A stretch of 46,833 nucleotides of DNA from an uncultured Clostridia bacterium (GTDB lineage: Bacteria; Bacillota; Clostridia; Oscillospirales; Butyricicoccaceae): the NCBI GenBank assembly GCA_944381055.1, contig CALWJQ010000072.1:1-46833 (forward strand), given 5' to 3'. The translations under genes were made by a program, and so were the position numbers. Shown piece by piece: positions 23,041 through 30,882 of the stretch; the stretch's first letter is position 1, and each line of letters starts with the position of its first letter. The notes beneath the pieces were generated by a model. The model searched no databases. It saw only the letters and a list, made by a program, of their open reading frames with translations, and was not told where the DNA came from.

Positions 23041-23715
23041 TTACCGGCGCGCGCGGACGCGCCGCACAGCGGCCAGCGCGGCCAGGTAGATCAGCAGGCA
23101 GGCCACGGGGCTGAGGTTGAGCAAAACCAGCACATAGTCGGCTGTGCCGTACACGCCGTCGGCCGCCGCGAACGGAAGTGTAAAGAGCAGCGCGCCGGCG
23201 GTCAGGATCAGCAGGCTGCACAGCCTTTGCCGCGGCTGCGGGATGCGCTTCATTTCGGTCAGCAGCACTGCAAGCGCCACGCTGCCGATCAGGGCGGGGA
23301 GCTGAGTCAGCCCTCCCAGCAGGCTCGCCGCAGACAGCAGGTCAAAACGGACTTCAAGGAGCTCTTTCACCGCTCCCTCGACGGCTGCGCCCGGCGGGAT
23401 GGCAAAGTACCGATTGACGGCCAGCAGCAGGCATGAGTGCAGCAGAATGAGCGCCAGCAGCGAAATGAGCATGGCTTTTTCCACGCCCCTGACCCGGCGC
23501 AGCTTTTTCTGTTCGGCGCTGCGGCCGTATAAAATGCCCGGGATATCGGTTTTGTATACCTCGGCCAGCTTTTCCAGCATGTCAAGGTCGGGCTGCGTAC
23601 GGCCGGACTCATAGCCTGAAACCGCCTGCCGGGTCAGGCCGACGCGGCTGGCGACTTCTTCCTGCGTCATGCCGGCCAGCTGCCGCAGATCGCGCAGGTT
23701 CTGATTGATCGTCAT
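23041..23715 (-). CDS. XRE-family regulator with a C-terminal membrane domain
   Basis: A 224-residue protein: Cro/C1-type helix-turn-helix at about 5-62 (LRQLAGMTQEEVASRVGLTR, then QAVSGYESGRTQPDLD), a basic linker, then four hydrophobic segments (about 80-100, 125-150, 168-188 and 195-215). It is a membrane-tethered DNA-binding protein, possibly sensing an envelope signal. ATG 23715 follows GAGGTGATGCC. Its promoter spacer contains a perfect palindrome, suggesting autorepression. It is transcribed toward tmcAL and away from the ABC operon terminator; its targets are unknown. Confidence 0.75.
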   Translation of the reverse strand: MTINQNLRDLRQLAGMTQEEVASRVGLTRQAVSGYESGRTQPDLDMLEKLAEVYKTDIPGILYGRSAEQKKLRRVRGVEKAMLISLLALILLHSCLLLAVNRYFAIPPGAAVEGAVKELLEVRFDLLSAASLLGGLTQLPALIGSVALAVLLTEMKRIPQPRQRLCSLLILTAGALLFTLPFAAADGVYGTADYVLVLLNLSPVACLLIYLAALAAVRRVRARR

Positions 23716-23734
23716 TGGGCATCACCTCAGCCCG

Positions 23735-23763
23735 AGCGTACCAGTTTTGCCGCAAAAGGTCAA
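23735..23763 (-). promoter_or_regulatory. Promoter with an internal palindrome for the XRE gene
   Basis: On the minus strand, TTGACC (23758-23763), 17 bases, TACGCT (23735-23740). The spacer holds TTTTGC-C-GCAAAA (23745-23757), a perfect palindrome suited to a helix-turn-helix dimer. Confidence 0.45.
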
Positions 23764-23827
23764 GACACAATTTGTTGCGCCGGCTTTTTCACGCTTTCCG
23801 CGGGGATCCCAGGCCGTACAGGCAGCA

Positions 23828-23870
23828 AAAACGCGCCGTCCCGTACAAACCGGGCGCGGCGCGTTTTTTT
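23828..23870 (-). terminator. Terminator of the MarR-ABC operon
   Basis: ACGCGCCG (23831-23838) pairs with CGGCGCGT (23857-23864), with further pairing inside. T5 on the minus strand and T7 on the plus strand flank it. Confidence 0.75.
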
Positions 23871-23878
23871 GTATCCTG

Positions 23879-25699
23879 TCAGCAGGACGCGGCGGCGTCA
23901 AACTGCGCACGGTACAGTTCGCTGTAATATCCGCCTTTGCGCATCAGCTCGTCGTGGGTACCGCACTCGGCGGCTGCGCCCTCGCGCAGGACGATGATCT
24001 TGTCCGCGTTGCGGATGGTCGACAGGCGGTGCGCAATGACAAAGCACGTCCGCCCTTTCATCAGCCGCAGCATGGCAGCCTGGATTTTCTGCTCGGTCTG
24101 GGTGTCCACATTGGACGTCGCCTCGTCCAGAATGAGCATGGGCGCGTCGAGCAGCATGGCGCGGGCAATGGTCAAAAGCTGCTTTTGCCCCTTTGAAATA
24201 TTGGAGCCGCCGTCGCGCAGCACGGTGTCGTACCCCTGGGGCAGCGACTCGATAAACCCGTCGATGCGGGCGGCGCGCGCCGCCGCCCTGACTTCATCCA
24301 GCGTGACGTTTTCCTTGCCGTAGGCCAGGTTTTCAAAGATCGTGCCCGAAAACAGCCATGTGTCCTGCAAGACCATGGACCACGCGCGGCGCAAACTGTC
24401 GCGGGTCACCTGGCAGATGTTCTGCCCGTCAATGCAGATGGTGCCCGAATCGGCGTCATAAAACCGCATCAGCAGGTTAATGATGGTCGTTTTTCCCGCG
24501 CCCGTCGGCCCGACGATGGCGACGACCTGTCCCGGCTCGGCTTCGATGCTGAAATTGCGCAGCACCTGTTTGGTATCGTCGTAGCCGAAGCAGACGTTTT
24601 CCAGCGTCACGCGGCCCCGGACATTTTTCAGTTCGCCGGCCCCGATGGCGTCGGGGATCTCCTCGGGCTCGTCGAGCAGGCGGAAAACGCGCTCTGCCGC
24701 GGCCAGCGCCGACTGCAATTCGCTGATGATGTTGGCGAACTCGTTGATCGGCCCGGAAAATTTGCGAGAATACATGACGAACGACGATACGTTGCCCAGC
24801 GTAATACTGCCGGCCATGTAAAAAATGCCGCCGAAAATGCTGATCAGGGCCAGCGACAGGTTATTGATAAACATAACGGTCGGCCCTGTGACGCTGGAAA
24901 AGCTGTCGGCGCGGTAGTTGGCTTCGCACGCGGCCTCGTTTTTTTCCTCAAACCGGTCAATAAAAACGTCTTCACGGCTGTAAGCGCGGATCGTCTTCAT
25001 GCCGCCCGTCATTTCTTCGACATAGCCATTGAGCTCCCCCAGCTTGCGCGAACGCTTGCTGTAAAGCGGGCGCACCTTTTTCGAACGGAACCGGGTGAAC
25101 AAAACGGATATGGGGATCGTGATGACAAAGACAATGATAAGCCGGGGCGAAATGGACAGCATCATGCCAAACGATCCGAGAACCGTGATAACGCTGGACA
25201 GCATCTGCACCAGGTCGTTGGACAGCGACGCGTTAATGGTGTCGATGTCATAGGATAAAACGCTCAATACGTCGCCGATTGCGTGGTTGTCGTAAAATCG
25301 TACCGGCAGACGCAGCAAGTGATCAAATACATCCCTGCGCATCTGATACACGACGTTGCGGCTGAGCTGCACCATCAGCATGGCCAGCGTGTAGCTGATG
25401 ACGGACGATGCCAGATAAAAAAGGATCATCAGGCCGGCATAATGGAAAACCGTTTCGAAAATCACGCTTCCGGGGCCGGGCTCAATGGCGTCGATGGCAT
25501 AGCCGGACAGCTTGGGGCCGAGCAGCGCCAGCAGGTTGCCGCCAATGCTGAGAGCCGATGCCAGCAGCAGCATCCACTTATACCGGTACAGGTATTTCCA
25601 CAGCCGGAGCAGAATGGCGCCCGGTTTTCCCTTGGGCTTTTCAAACGCGCCGCCGCGGCGCCCGCCTCCGCCGCCCGGCATTCTCCTGTCACGTGCCAT
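23879..25699 (-). CDS. ABC exporter half-transporter with canonical ATPase site
   Basis: A 606-residue type IV ABC exporter: basic N-terminus, six-helix membrane domain (about 35-330) and nucleotide-binding domain (about 365-600) with Walker A GPTGAGKTT, signature NISKGQKQ, Walker B MLILDEATSNVD (catalytic Glu present) and H-loop IAHRLS. It is the second subunit of a heterodimer with the preceding gene, whose Walker B has Asp instead of Glu. Its ATG overlaps the upstream stop by one base (TGATG). Heterodimers of this kind (BmrCD, LmrCD, TM287/288) export drugs or lipids; the substrate is not determinable. Regulated by the MarR protein at the head of the operon. Confidence 0.9.
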   Translation of the reverse strand: MARDRRMPGGGGGRRGGAFEKPKGKPGAILLRLWKYLYRYKWMLLLASALSIGGNLLALLGPKLSGYAIDAIEPGPGSVIFETVFHYAGLMILFYLASSVISYTLAMLMVQLSRNVVYQMRRDVFDHLLRLPVRFYDNHAIGDVLSVLSYDIDTINASLSNDLVQMLSSVITVLGSFGMMLSISPRLIIVFVITIPISVLFTRFRSKKVRPLYSKRSRKLGELNGYVEEMTGGMKTIRAYSREDVFIDRFEEKNEAACEANYRADSFSSVTGPTVMFINNLSLALISIFGGIFYMAGSITLGNVSSFVMYSRKFSGPINEFANIISELQSALAAAERVFRLLDEPEEIPDAIGAGELKNVRGRVTLENVCFGYDDTKQVLRNFSIEAEPGQVVAIVGPTGAGKTTIINLLMRFYDADSGTICIDGQNICQVTRDSLRRAWSMVLQDTWLFSGTIFENLAYGKENVTLDEVRAAARAARIDGFIESLPQGYDTVLRDGGSNISKGQKQLLTIARAMLLDAPMLILDEATSNVDTQTEQKIQAAMLRLMKGRTCFVIAHRLSTIRNADKIIVLREGAAAECGTHDELMRKGGYYSELYRAQFDAAASC

Positions 25700-27408
25700 C
25701 AGCTCACCTCCCCCATCTGCGCTTCCGCAATCTCGCGGTAGCTCGGACAGCTGCGCATCAGCTCTTCATGGGTGCCGTAGCCGGCTTCTTTCCCATCCTC
25801 CAGCACCAGGATTTTATCCGCCGTACGGATCGAGCTGACGCGCTGTGCGACAATGATTTTGGTCGTCCGCGCAAAACTGCGCGACAGCGCGCGCCGCAGC
25901 GCGGCGTCGGTTTTGTAGTCGAGCGCGCTCGAGCTGTCGTCAAGCAGCAGGATGTACGGGTTGCCTGCCATGGCGCGCGACAGCAGCATACGCTGCTTCT
26001 GCCCGCCGCTCAGGTTGGCGCCCTTGGGCACCAGCTCGGCCTCGAACCTGCCCTCGCGCTCGGCGATGAACTCGGCCTGCGCCGTCTGCGCGGCCTCTTC
26101 AATATTTTCATGCGCCAGATTGCGGCCGAAATCGATGTTCTCTTCAATCGTGCCGGCGTACAGGAAATCGTTCTGGAACACCACGCCGAACATGGTGTGC
26201 AGCTCTTTATGCGGGATGCTGCGCAAATCGCGCCCGTCGATGCGGATACTGCCCTTGTCCGGGTCGTAAAACCGCAGCAGCAGGTTGATAATGGTGCTTT
26301 TGCCGCTGCCCGTCGGGCCGATAATCCCCAGCGTCTCGCCCTTTTTGAGCGTAAAGTGGATGTCTGTCAGGTTGTTGCGCACCTTTCCGTACGAAAACGA
26401 CACATGGTCAAACTCAATGCAGTTGCCGGTTTTTTGACGCGCCACATCCTGCGGCAGCATCTGCTGTTCGCTTTCCAGCACCTCGGCGATGCGCTTGCCG
26501 CTGGCGACGCCCTTGGAATACATGACGAACAGCCGCGACACCATCATAAGCGCGTTTAAGATAATGGTAAAGTAGTTCATAAAGGCGACGATGACGCCCG
26601 GGTCGGTCAGGCCGGCGTTGACGCGGTACGCACCGACAATGATGACGCACGTCAGGCCGGTATTGAGCAAAAGGTTCATGACCGGGCTCGTGACATTCAT
26701 CAGCATGGCGGCGCGGCGTTCGCGCCGCACCACGTCGCGGTTGGCTTCATCATACCGCCCGCGCTCAAAGTCCGACTTGCTCAGCGCCTGGATGACGCGG
26801 ATGCCGGCCATGCTTTCCTGCGCGCGGCGGATCATCCGGTCCAGGGCCTGCTGCGTTTTGGTATACATTTTGACGCCGCGGCTGGACACCTGCCATACGA
26901 CAATGGCCAGAAGCGGCAGCGTCGCTGCCAGCACCAGCGTCAGCACCGGATCCAGAAGCAGCGTGACCAGGATTCCGCCGACGAGCAGAATCGGCGCGCG
27001 GACGCCCAGGCGCATCATGCGGTCAACCATCTGATGCATGTTGTAGGTGTCGCTGCTCAGTCGCGAAATCAGCGACGGCGTGGTGAAAGCGTCTTCCTGC
27101 GCGCTCGACAGATACGCCGTACGGGCAAAGAGATCGTGGCGCAGCCGGCGGGTGATGTCGCGTGAAATACGCGTCGACATGCGGTTAGCTGTGGCGTTGC
27201 CCGCCCAGGCAAGCAGCGCGCAGAGAACCATCAGCACGCCCCACCGTAAAATCAGGCCTATATCGCCCCGCGGCACCAGATCATCAAGCACGACCGACAG
27301 CATCCACGGCAGCAGAAGCTCGATGAGCGTACCGCTCAGTTTGATAAAGACCTGAAAACAAATTCTGCCCATTTCGGGGCGCAGGTAGACCCTGAATATC
27401 ATTTTCAT
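25699..27408 (-). CDS. ABC exporter half-transporter with degenerate ATPase site
   Basis: A 569-residue ABC exporter subunit: membrane domain (about 10-300), then a nucleotide-binding domain with Walker A GPTGSGKST, signature NLSGGQKQ, Walker B ILLLDDSSSALD and an altered H-loop region (VAQRVS instead of AHR). The Asp in place of the catalytic Glu and Gln in place of His are the standard marks of the non-hydrolysing site in heterodimeric exporters. ATG 27408 follows GGAGGGG and overlaps the MarR stop (ATGA); the longer frame to 27516 lies inside the MarR gene. Confidence 0.9.
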   Translation of the reverse strand: MKMIFRVYLRPEMGRICFQVFIKLSGTLIELLLPWMLSVVLDDLVPRGDIGLILRWGVLMVLCALLAWAGNATANRMSTRISRDITRRLRHDLFARTAYLSSAQEDAFTTPSLISRLSSDTYNMHQMVDRMMRLGVRAPILLVGGILVTLLLDPVLTLVLAATLPLLAIVVWQVSSRGVKMYTKTQQALDRMIRRAQESMAGIRVIQALSKSDFERGRYDEANRDVVRRERRAAMLMNVTSPVMNLLLNTGLTCVIIVGAYRVNAGLTDPGVIVAFMNYFTIILNALMMVSRLFVMYSKGVASGKRIAEVLESEQQMLPQDVARQKTGNCIEFDHVSFSYGKVRNNLTDIHFTLKKGETLGIIGPTGSGKSTIINLLLRFYDPDKGSIRIDGRDLRSIPHKELHTMFGVVFQNDFLYAGTIEENIDFGRNLAHENIEEAAQTAQAEFIAEREGRFEAELVPKGANLSGGQKQRMLLSRAMAGNPYILLLDDSSSALDYKTDAALRRALSRSFARTTKIIVAQRVSSIRTADKILVLEDGKEAGYGTHEELMRSCPSYREIAEAQMGEVS

Positions 27409-27836
27409 TGCAGCCCCTCCGCCCGTTCGGCCAGCCGCGCAAGCAGCTGTTCCAGTGTGTTGATCTCTTCTTCGCTCATCCCTTCGGTCAGGCTGTCGCG
27501 CCATGAACGGAAGCACGCGCGCACAACGGGCAGGGCCTGTTCCATTTTCTCGGTCGGGTATACCTGCAAAAGTCGGCGATCATTCTCGCTGCGGCGGCGG
27601 ACGATAAACCCGTTTTCTTCCAGCATCGCCAGCTGACGCGTCACGCTGCTGCGGTTGACATGCAGCTTCTGCGCCAGCTGATCCTGCGAAATGCCCGGGC
27701 AGCGGCAAATCTGCGAAACATACGACGCCTGGTATCCGCTGATGCCCAGATGCTCGAGCCGCGCATCACGGTACAGCGTCGCGCAGCGGGAAATAAGCCC
27801 GATATTGTGCATCAGGCTGCTTTTCGTTTCAGCCAT
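27405..27836 (-). CDS. MarR-family transcriptional regulator
   Basis: A 143-residue winged-helix regulator with the MarR core: recognition region LAQKLHVNRSSVTRQLAMLE (about 59-78) and wing GFIVRRRSENDRRLLQVYPT (about 81-100). It is first in an operon with two ABC exporter subunits, the usual layout of an autorepressing drug or antimicrobial-response switch. Two palindromic operators sit between its promoter and RBS. ATG 27836 follows GGGAGGGAC. The inducer is unknown. Confidence 0.9.
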   Translation of the reverse strand: MAETKSSLMHNIGLISRCATLYRDARLEHLGISGYQASYVSQICRCPGISQDQLAQKLHVNRSSVTRQLAMLEENGFIVRRRSENDRRLLQVYPTEKMEQALPVVRACFRSWRDSLTEGMSEEEINTLEQLLARLAERAEGLQ

Positions 27837-27853
27837 TCGGCAGTCCCTCCCTT

Positions 27854-27918
27854 TTGTTGCGCGCGCAATGTTGCATACGCAACAATTGCATTATAATCCA
27901 CCCCCTGCCGTTTGTCAA
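27854..27918 (-). promoter_or_regulatory. Consensus promoter and tandem operators of the MarR-ABC operon
   Basis: On the minus strand, TTGACA (27913-27918), 17 bases, TATAAT (27890-27895). Immediately downstream lie two palindromes of the same half-site: TTGCGCGCGCAA (27857-27868) and TTGCATACGCAA (27871-27882), 14 bases apart. They sit inside a larger inverted repeat, TTGTTGCG...CGCAACAA (27854-27885). This is an excellent candidate MarR autoregulatory site. Confidence 0.75.
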
Positions 27919-27959
27919 GAATGTGGTGGGAGTGCGGCTGCGCGGCGGAGGGGAAGGCC

Positions 27960-27989
27960 GTACTTTTTGTCACGAGCGACAAAAAGTAC
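27960..27989. repeat. 12-bp inverted repeat at the edge of the repeat array
   Basis: GTACTTTTTGTC (27960-27971) and GACAAAAAGTAC (27978-27989) are perfect inverted copies around the loop ACGAGC. It has T-rich arms, no flanking gene end, and marks the left border of the structured repeat array. Confidence 0.8.
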
Positions 27990-28017
27990 CAAAAAACGCC
28001 CAAAGCGTAACCATTGC

Positions 28018-28382
28018 CATCCCCGGGACCCACCGAAGGCGGGACGCCGCCGGGTGGCGGCGTGTGCGCAGGGGCAATTCATTTGCCCCGAAGCAATTAA
28101 ATAAATGGGGCCCCCACGAGGCTCGAGCGAAGCGAGCCGAGTGGGCCCCGGCGCAGCCGGGACGGCGGCCGGTGCCGCCGCCCGAGCCGGCGAGTTCATC
28201 TCGCCGGGCGAGTATCAAATTGAAGGGGCCCCCATTCGGCTTACAAAGCGAGCCGAGTGGGACCCGGCGCAGCCGGGACGCCGCCGGGTGGCGGCGTACG
28301 CGAAGGGGAGGCTTTGCCGACCCGGAGCAATTTAAATGAAAGGGGCCCCCATGAGGCTCGAACGAAGTGAGCCGAATGGGGC
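28018..28382. repeat. Array of structured direct repeats, about 117-118 bases per unit
   Basis: Four copies, the first and last partial. GGGGCCCCC starts the units at 28107, 28225 and 28342 (periods 118 and 117); the first copy (about 28018-28104) lacks it. Each full unit contains three consecutive stem-loops and ends in an AATTAAAT or AATTTAAAT-like linker. Stems vary between copies by paired changes: GCCGCC/GGCGGC in units 1 and 3 but GGCGGC/GCCGCC in unit 2, and CCCAC/GTGGG in unit 2 but CCCAT/ATGGG in unit 4. No credible gene lies in 27837-28446. The type resembles dispersed repeats of gut Oscillospiraceae (recollection, not checked). Confidence 0.8.
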
Positions 28383-28446
28383 AGATGCGCCGGTTTATAA
28401 CAATAATCCGGTTTATTTTGAAAGACACGTTTTTTCAGCAAAAGGC

Positions 28447-28474
28447 TTGACATACACAATATACGTGTTATAAT
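28447..28474 (+). promoter_or_regulatory. Sigma-A promoter of the small secreted protein gene
   Basis: TTGACA (28447-28452), 16-base spacer, TATAAT (28469-28474). Both boxes are perfect, 50 bases before the start codon. Confidence 0.75.
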
Positions 28475-28524
28475 AAAGTCAATTCATTGCAATGAAAAAT
28501 TGCATTATGAAAGGATGGTCCCGC

Positions 28525-28914
28525 ATGAAAAGGTTCACAGCTCTGCTCGTTTCCCTGCTGGTCATTCTCTCATGTACAGCGGTTTTTGCCGTTGATGCTG
28601 TCCAGGGCCCCCGGACTTTTACCGAAGAAGAGCGCACCGCGTTTTTAGAGGCAGTGGGTATTGAAGTGCCAGATGAGGATACCATTGTCCCCTATGGACT
28701 CACTTGTCCGGTGTGTCTGAAAGGGACTTGCGAGGAATCGACAACAACTACTTCGTGGAAACGAACCGGCAGAACCCGGACTTGTCCAGATCATTGGCAT
28801 TATCAAGATATTGAGGAAAAGCGGACACTCATTCATGAGTATATTTGCAATGTCTGCTTGTATGGTTATGAGACCCAGGAAACTGAGTATCGGTGGGTTC
28901 ATGACCATCCTTGA
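28525..28914 (+). CDS. Small secreted protein with zinc-ribbon-like cysteines
   Basis: A 129-residue protein not recognised as a known family. It has a clear signal peptide (MKRFTALLVSLLVILSCTAV, cleavage near AVFA at about 20-24). The mature part carries CPVCLKGTC and CNVC with CPDHWH between, a pattern suited to one or two bound metal ions, and ends in HDHP. Start ATG 28525 follows AAAGGATGG; ATGs at 28492 and 28507 lack an RBS. It is a single-gene unit with a perfect promoter and terminator. Codon use is less GC-biased than in its neighbours and it borders the repeat array, which may indicate acquisition. Confidence 0.7.
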   Translation: MKRFTALLVSLLVILSCTAVFAVDAVQGPRTFTEEERTAFLEAVGIEVPDEDTIVPYGLTCPVCLKGTCEESTTTTSWKRTGRTRTCPDHWHYQDIEEKRTLIHEYICNVCLYGYETQETEYRWVHDHP

Positions 28915-28930
28915 TTTCGTACACAATGAG

Positions 28931-28961
28931 AGCCGCCGTCCCGATGGGACGGCGGCTTTTT
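28931..28961 (+). terminator. Terminator of the small secreted protein gene
   Basis: AGCCGCCGTCCC (28931-28942) pairs perfectly with GGGACGGCGGCT (28946-28957), followed by TTTT. Confidence 0.9.
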
Positions 28962-29001
28962 CATGAAATCCAGCGAAGCGATTTCAGCGGGGAAGTTTAA
29001 T

Positions 29002-29041
29002 AAAAAGCCGTTTCCGCCCGGGCGGGCGGAAACGGCTTTTT
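29002..29041 (-). terminator. Terminator of the lipoprotein gene
   Basis: AAAAGCCGTTTCCGCCC (29003-29019) pairs perfectly over 17 bases with GGGCGGAAACGGCTTTT (29024-29040). T-tracts lie on both strands, so it is probably bidirectional. Confidence 0.88.
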
Positions 29042-29051
29042 ATCCAATCGA

Positions 29052-29537
29052 TTATTCGGCGGCGGCCGACAACAGGCTGACGCCTTCGCTCAGGTCGGTC
29101 ATCGCGGTTTCAACCAGCTCTAGGATCTGGGTCGACGCTTCTTCCAGTTTGGCCTGATCGGTCTCGCCGGCCATGCTGATTAAAAGGTCGATGTAGTCGA
29201 TCATGGCCTGGCTGCCCGAACTCAGTTTTGCGTGGGCATCGCTGTAAATCTCAGGCGGAACGACGGCCATGAACTCCTCGAGCGGGGCCTTAAAGCCTTC
29301 CAGCAGCTCGGCGGCCGCGTCAGCGTCCGTGGTGTCGATGTTGGCGGCCTCGGTCTGCAGCGCGGTAAAATCCTCGCTCAACTTGGTAACGGCGTCCTGG
29401 TATTCTTCCTCGGTCAGCGCCTCGGCCGTCGTATTTCCGTCTGTGCCTTCATCCTGGCTACATGCGGTCAGCGAAAAGGCCATCATGCCGACCAGAAGCA
29501 GCCCGAGCAAACGGGCAGTCCATTTGTTGTGTTTCAT
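29052..29537 (-). CDS. Small lipoprotein of unknown function
   Basis: A 161-residue lipoprotein: basic N-terminus, hydrophobic stretch, lipobox LTAC with C26 as the lipidated residue, then an acidic, Ala/Thr/Glu-rich domain predicted almost entirely helical (about 45-160), consistent with a helical bundle on the outer face of the membrane. No enzyme motif is seen. ATG 29537 follows GAGGGGT; the open frame to 29735 has no RBS and overlaps the next gene. It lies 185 bases downstream of a membrane protein gene on the same strand. Confidence 0.7.
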   Translation of the reverse strand: MKHNKWTARLLGLLLVGMMAFSLTACSQDEGTDGNTTAEALTEEEYQDAVTKLSEDFTALQTEAANIDTTDADAAAELLEGFKAPLEEFMAVVPPEIYSDAHAKLSSGSQAMIDYIDLLISMAGETDQAKLEEASTQILELVETAMTDLSEGVSLLSAAAE

Positions 29538-29721
29538 CTTATACCCCTCATTTCTTAACAATTGGCACGGAAAAGCGATTTGCGGAAACCCGGACGATTC
29601 CCGTGTTTTCCCGAGCCGACACTCATTGTAGCACTCCCGTGCATTTCTGGCAAGGGGGATTGCGCGAAATGCCCGCCCCTGTACGCGAATAAGCGCTGTT
29701 TTTGCCTGCGCAGCGGACAGC

Positions 29722-30882
29722 CTACGCCAAGGCAAAACCCAGTCCGCCCATTACGGCCGTCAGCAGCACAGCCGCAGCCAGCAGGCCCCAGTGAAAAGGC
29801 ACGACGCCCCCGGCCGGCTCTTCACCCGGCCGCAGGGCAAGGCCTTCATACGCCTTGACAATATAAATAGTTTTGGTCTTTCCCGGCGCCGGTCGATAGC
29901 TGCACTTCCAGTACCAGCGGTTTTCGCGCAGGACCTGCAAATCATAAAGCCCCACGACGGCGGCGCTGCTGCTCCCACCGCGCTGCCTGACCGCCGCAAT
30001 GGCGCATCCTATCGCAGAGCGCGCCATTTCCTGTTCTTCCGGGCGCAGGCGCCCCCAGTAAAGCTGCGAAACCGCGCCGTTTTGCCCTGTAAACCGGTCG
30101 GACAGGTTGAGCTTTGTCAGATCGGCCTGCCACAGCACTCCGTCTGCGGTACGGACGATGGCTTTCCGGTCGTTTTGCAAAAGGCGGACGTAAGGCAGAG
30201 CGGCGCACATCAGCACAAACGAACTGAACACGCACCCCAAAGCGGCCGCGGTTTCCCGGATCTCGGGCTCGCTTCCCGTCAGCAGCAGGACAATCCCGAC
30301 CACGCAGCCCATCAGCATGGAAATCAGCATACTGGCGCGGAGCCGGCGCGTCGCGCCGCCCCGGATGTCCGCCGCAAAAATTTCAAATCCGGAACCATCG
30401 GGCGCGGACTCCCCGGCCTCTTCCGCATGGTGCAGGGGTTCGCCCTTGACGTCCCCTTTCAGTCCGCCTATTACGGCGGGCACCGCCCCCACCAGAGTGA
30501 ATATGTACAGCAAAACCAGGTTGCCCCAGTACGCGCCGCCTTCAATCAGCCCTTCGGCCACCAGCATCTCCATGGCGCGGAAAGCCGCAAAAACGTCGAC
30601 GTCAACAGCCGCAGCCAGCGAAACAGCCCAGTCGAGCCTGTTGGCCAGATAGGTCATGAACAGGATCAGCAGAATCGATACGACAGCCCCTTTTTTGCTC
30701 AGCCCGCCGCCCAGCTTTTCATATCCTTTCAGGGCGCAGACCCCCATGACCAGGCCGGAAATCGACGCCACATACCCCAGCTGGCCCACAATCACAATGC
30801 ACACGACGCCGATCAGCGAACCCAAAAAGGCCCCGACTGCGCCTGCGATAAAATTTTCCCCGGAATGTTGTCTTTCGTTCAT
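29722..30882 (-). CDS. Multi-pass membrane protein coupled to a LytTR regulator
   Basis: A 386-residue membrane protein of no recognised family. Hydrophobic segments lie at about 12-30, 33-52, 62-82, 118-140, 186-207, 214-233 and 362-384. Between 234 and 360 is a soluble domain with YVRLLQNDRKAIVRTADGVL and YWKCSYRPAPGKTKTIYIV patterns that look like a beta-rich domain. ATG 30882 follows GGGAGGGG and overlaps the regulator stop by 4 bases (ATGA). The tight coupling to a LytTR regulator lacking a kinase suggests it may be the sensor or the regulated target; this is inference. Confidence 0.6.
   Translation of the reverse strand: MNERQHSGENFIAGAVGAFLGSLIGVVCIVIVGQLGYVASISGLVMGVCALKGYEKLGGGLSKKGAVVSILLILFMTYLANRLDWAVSLAAAVDVDVFAAFRAMEMLVAEGLIEGGAYWGNLVLLYIFTLVGAVPAVIGGLKGDVKGEPLHHAEEAGESAPDGSGFEIFAADIRGGATRRLRASMLISMLMGCVVGIVLLLTGSEPEIRETAAALGCVFSSFVLMCAALPYVRLLQNDRKAIVRTADGVLWQADLTKLNLSDRFTGQNGAVSQLYWGRLRPEEQEMARSAIGCAIAAVRQRGGSSSAAVVGLYDLQVLRENRWYWKCSYRPAPGKTKTIYIVKAYEGLALRPGEEPAGGVVPFHWGLLAAAVLLTAVMGGLGFALA

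Noticed and set aside
23879..27408. Degenerate Walker B Asp and Gln-for-His in one ABC subunit as signs of decay
   Set aside because: This is the normal asymmetric site of heterodimeric exporters, and the partner subunit is canonical.
28018..28382. CRISPR array
   Set aside because: Units are about 117 bases with no unique spacers between short repeats, and no cas gene is nearby.
27854..28428. Several open frames of 76-161 codons within the repeat array, on both strands
   Set aside because: They exist because the unit length and GC content suppress stops. They share repeated Arg/Pro/Ala-rich peptides, lack RBSs and end wherever the array ends.
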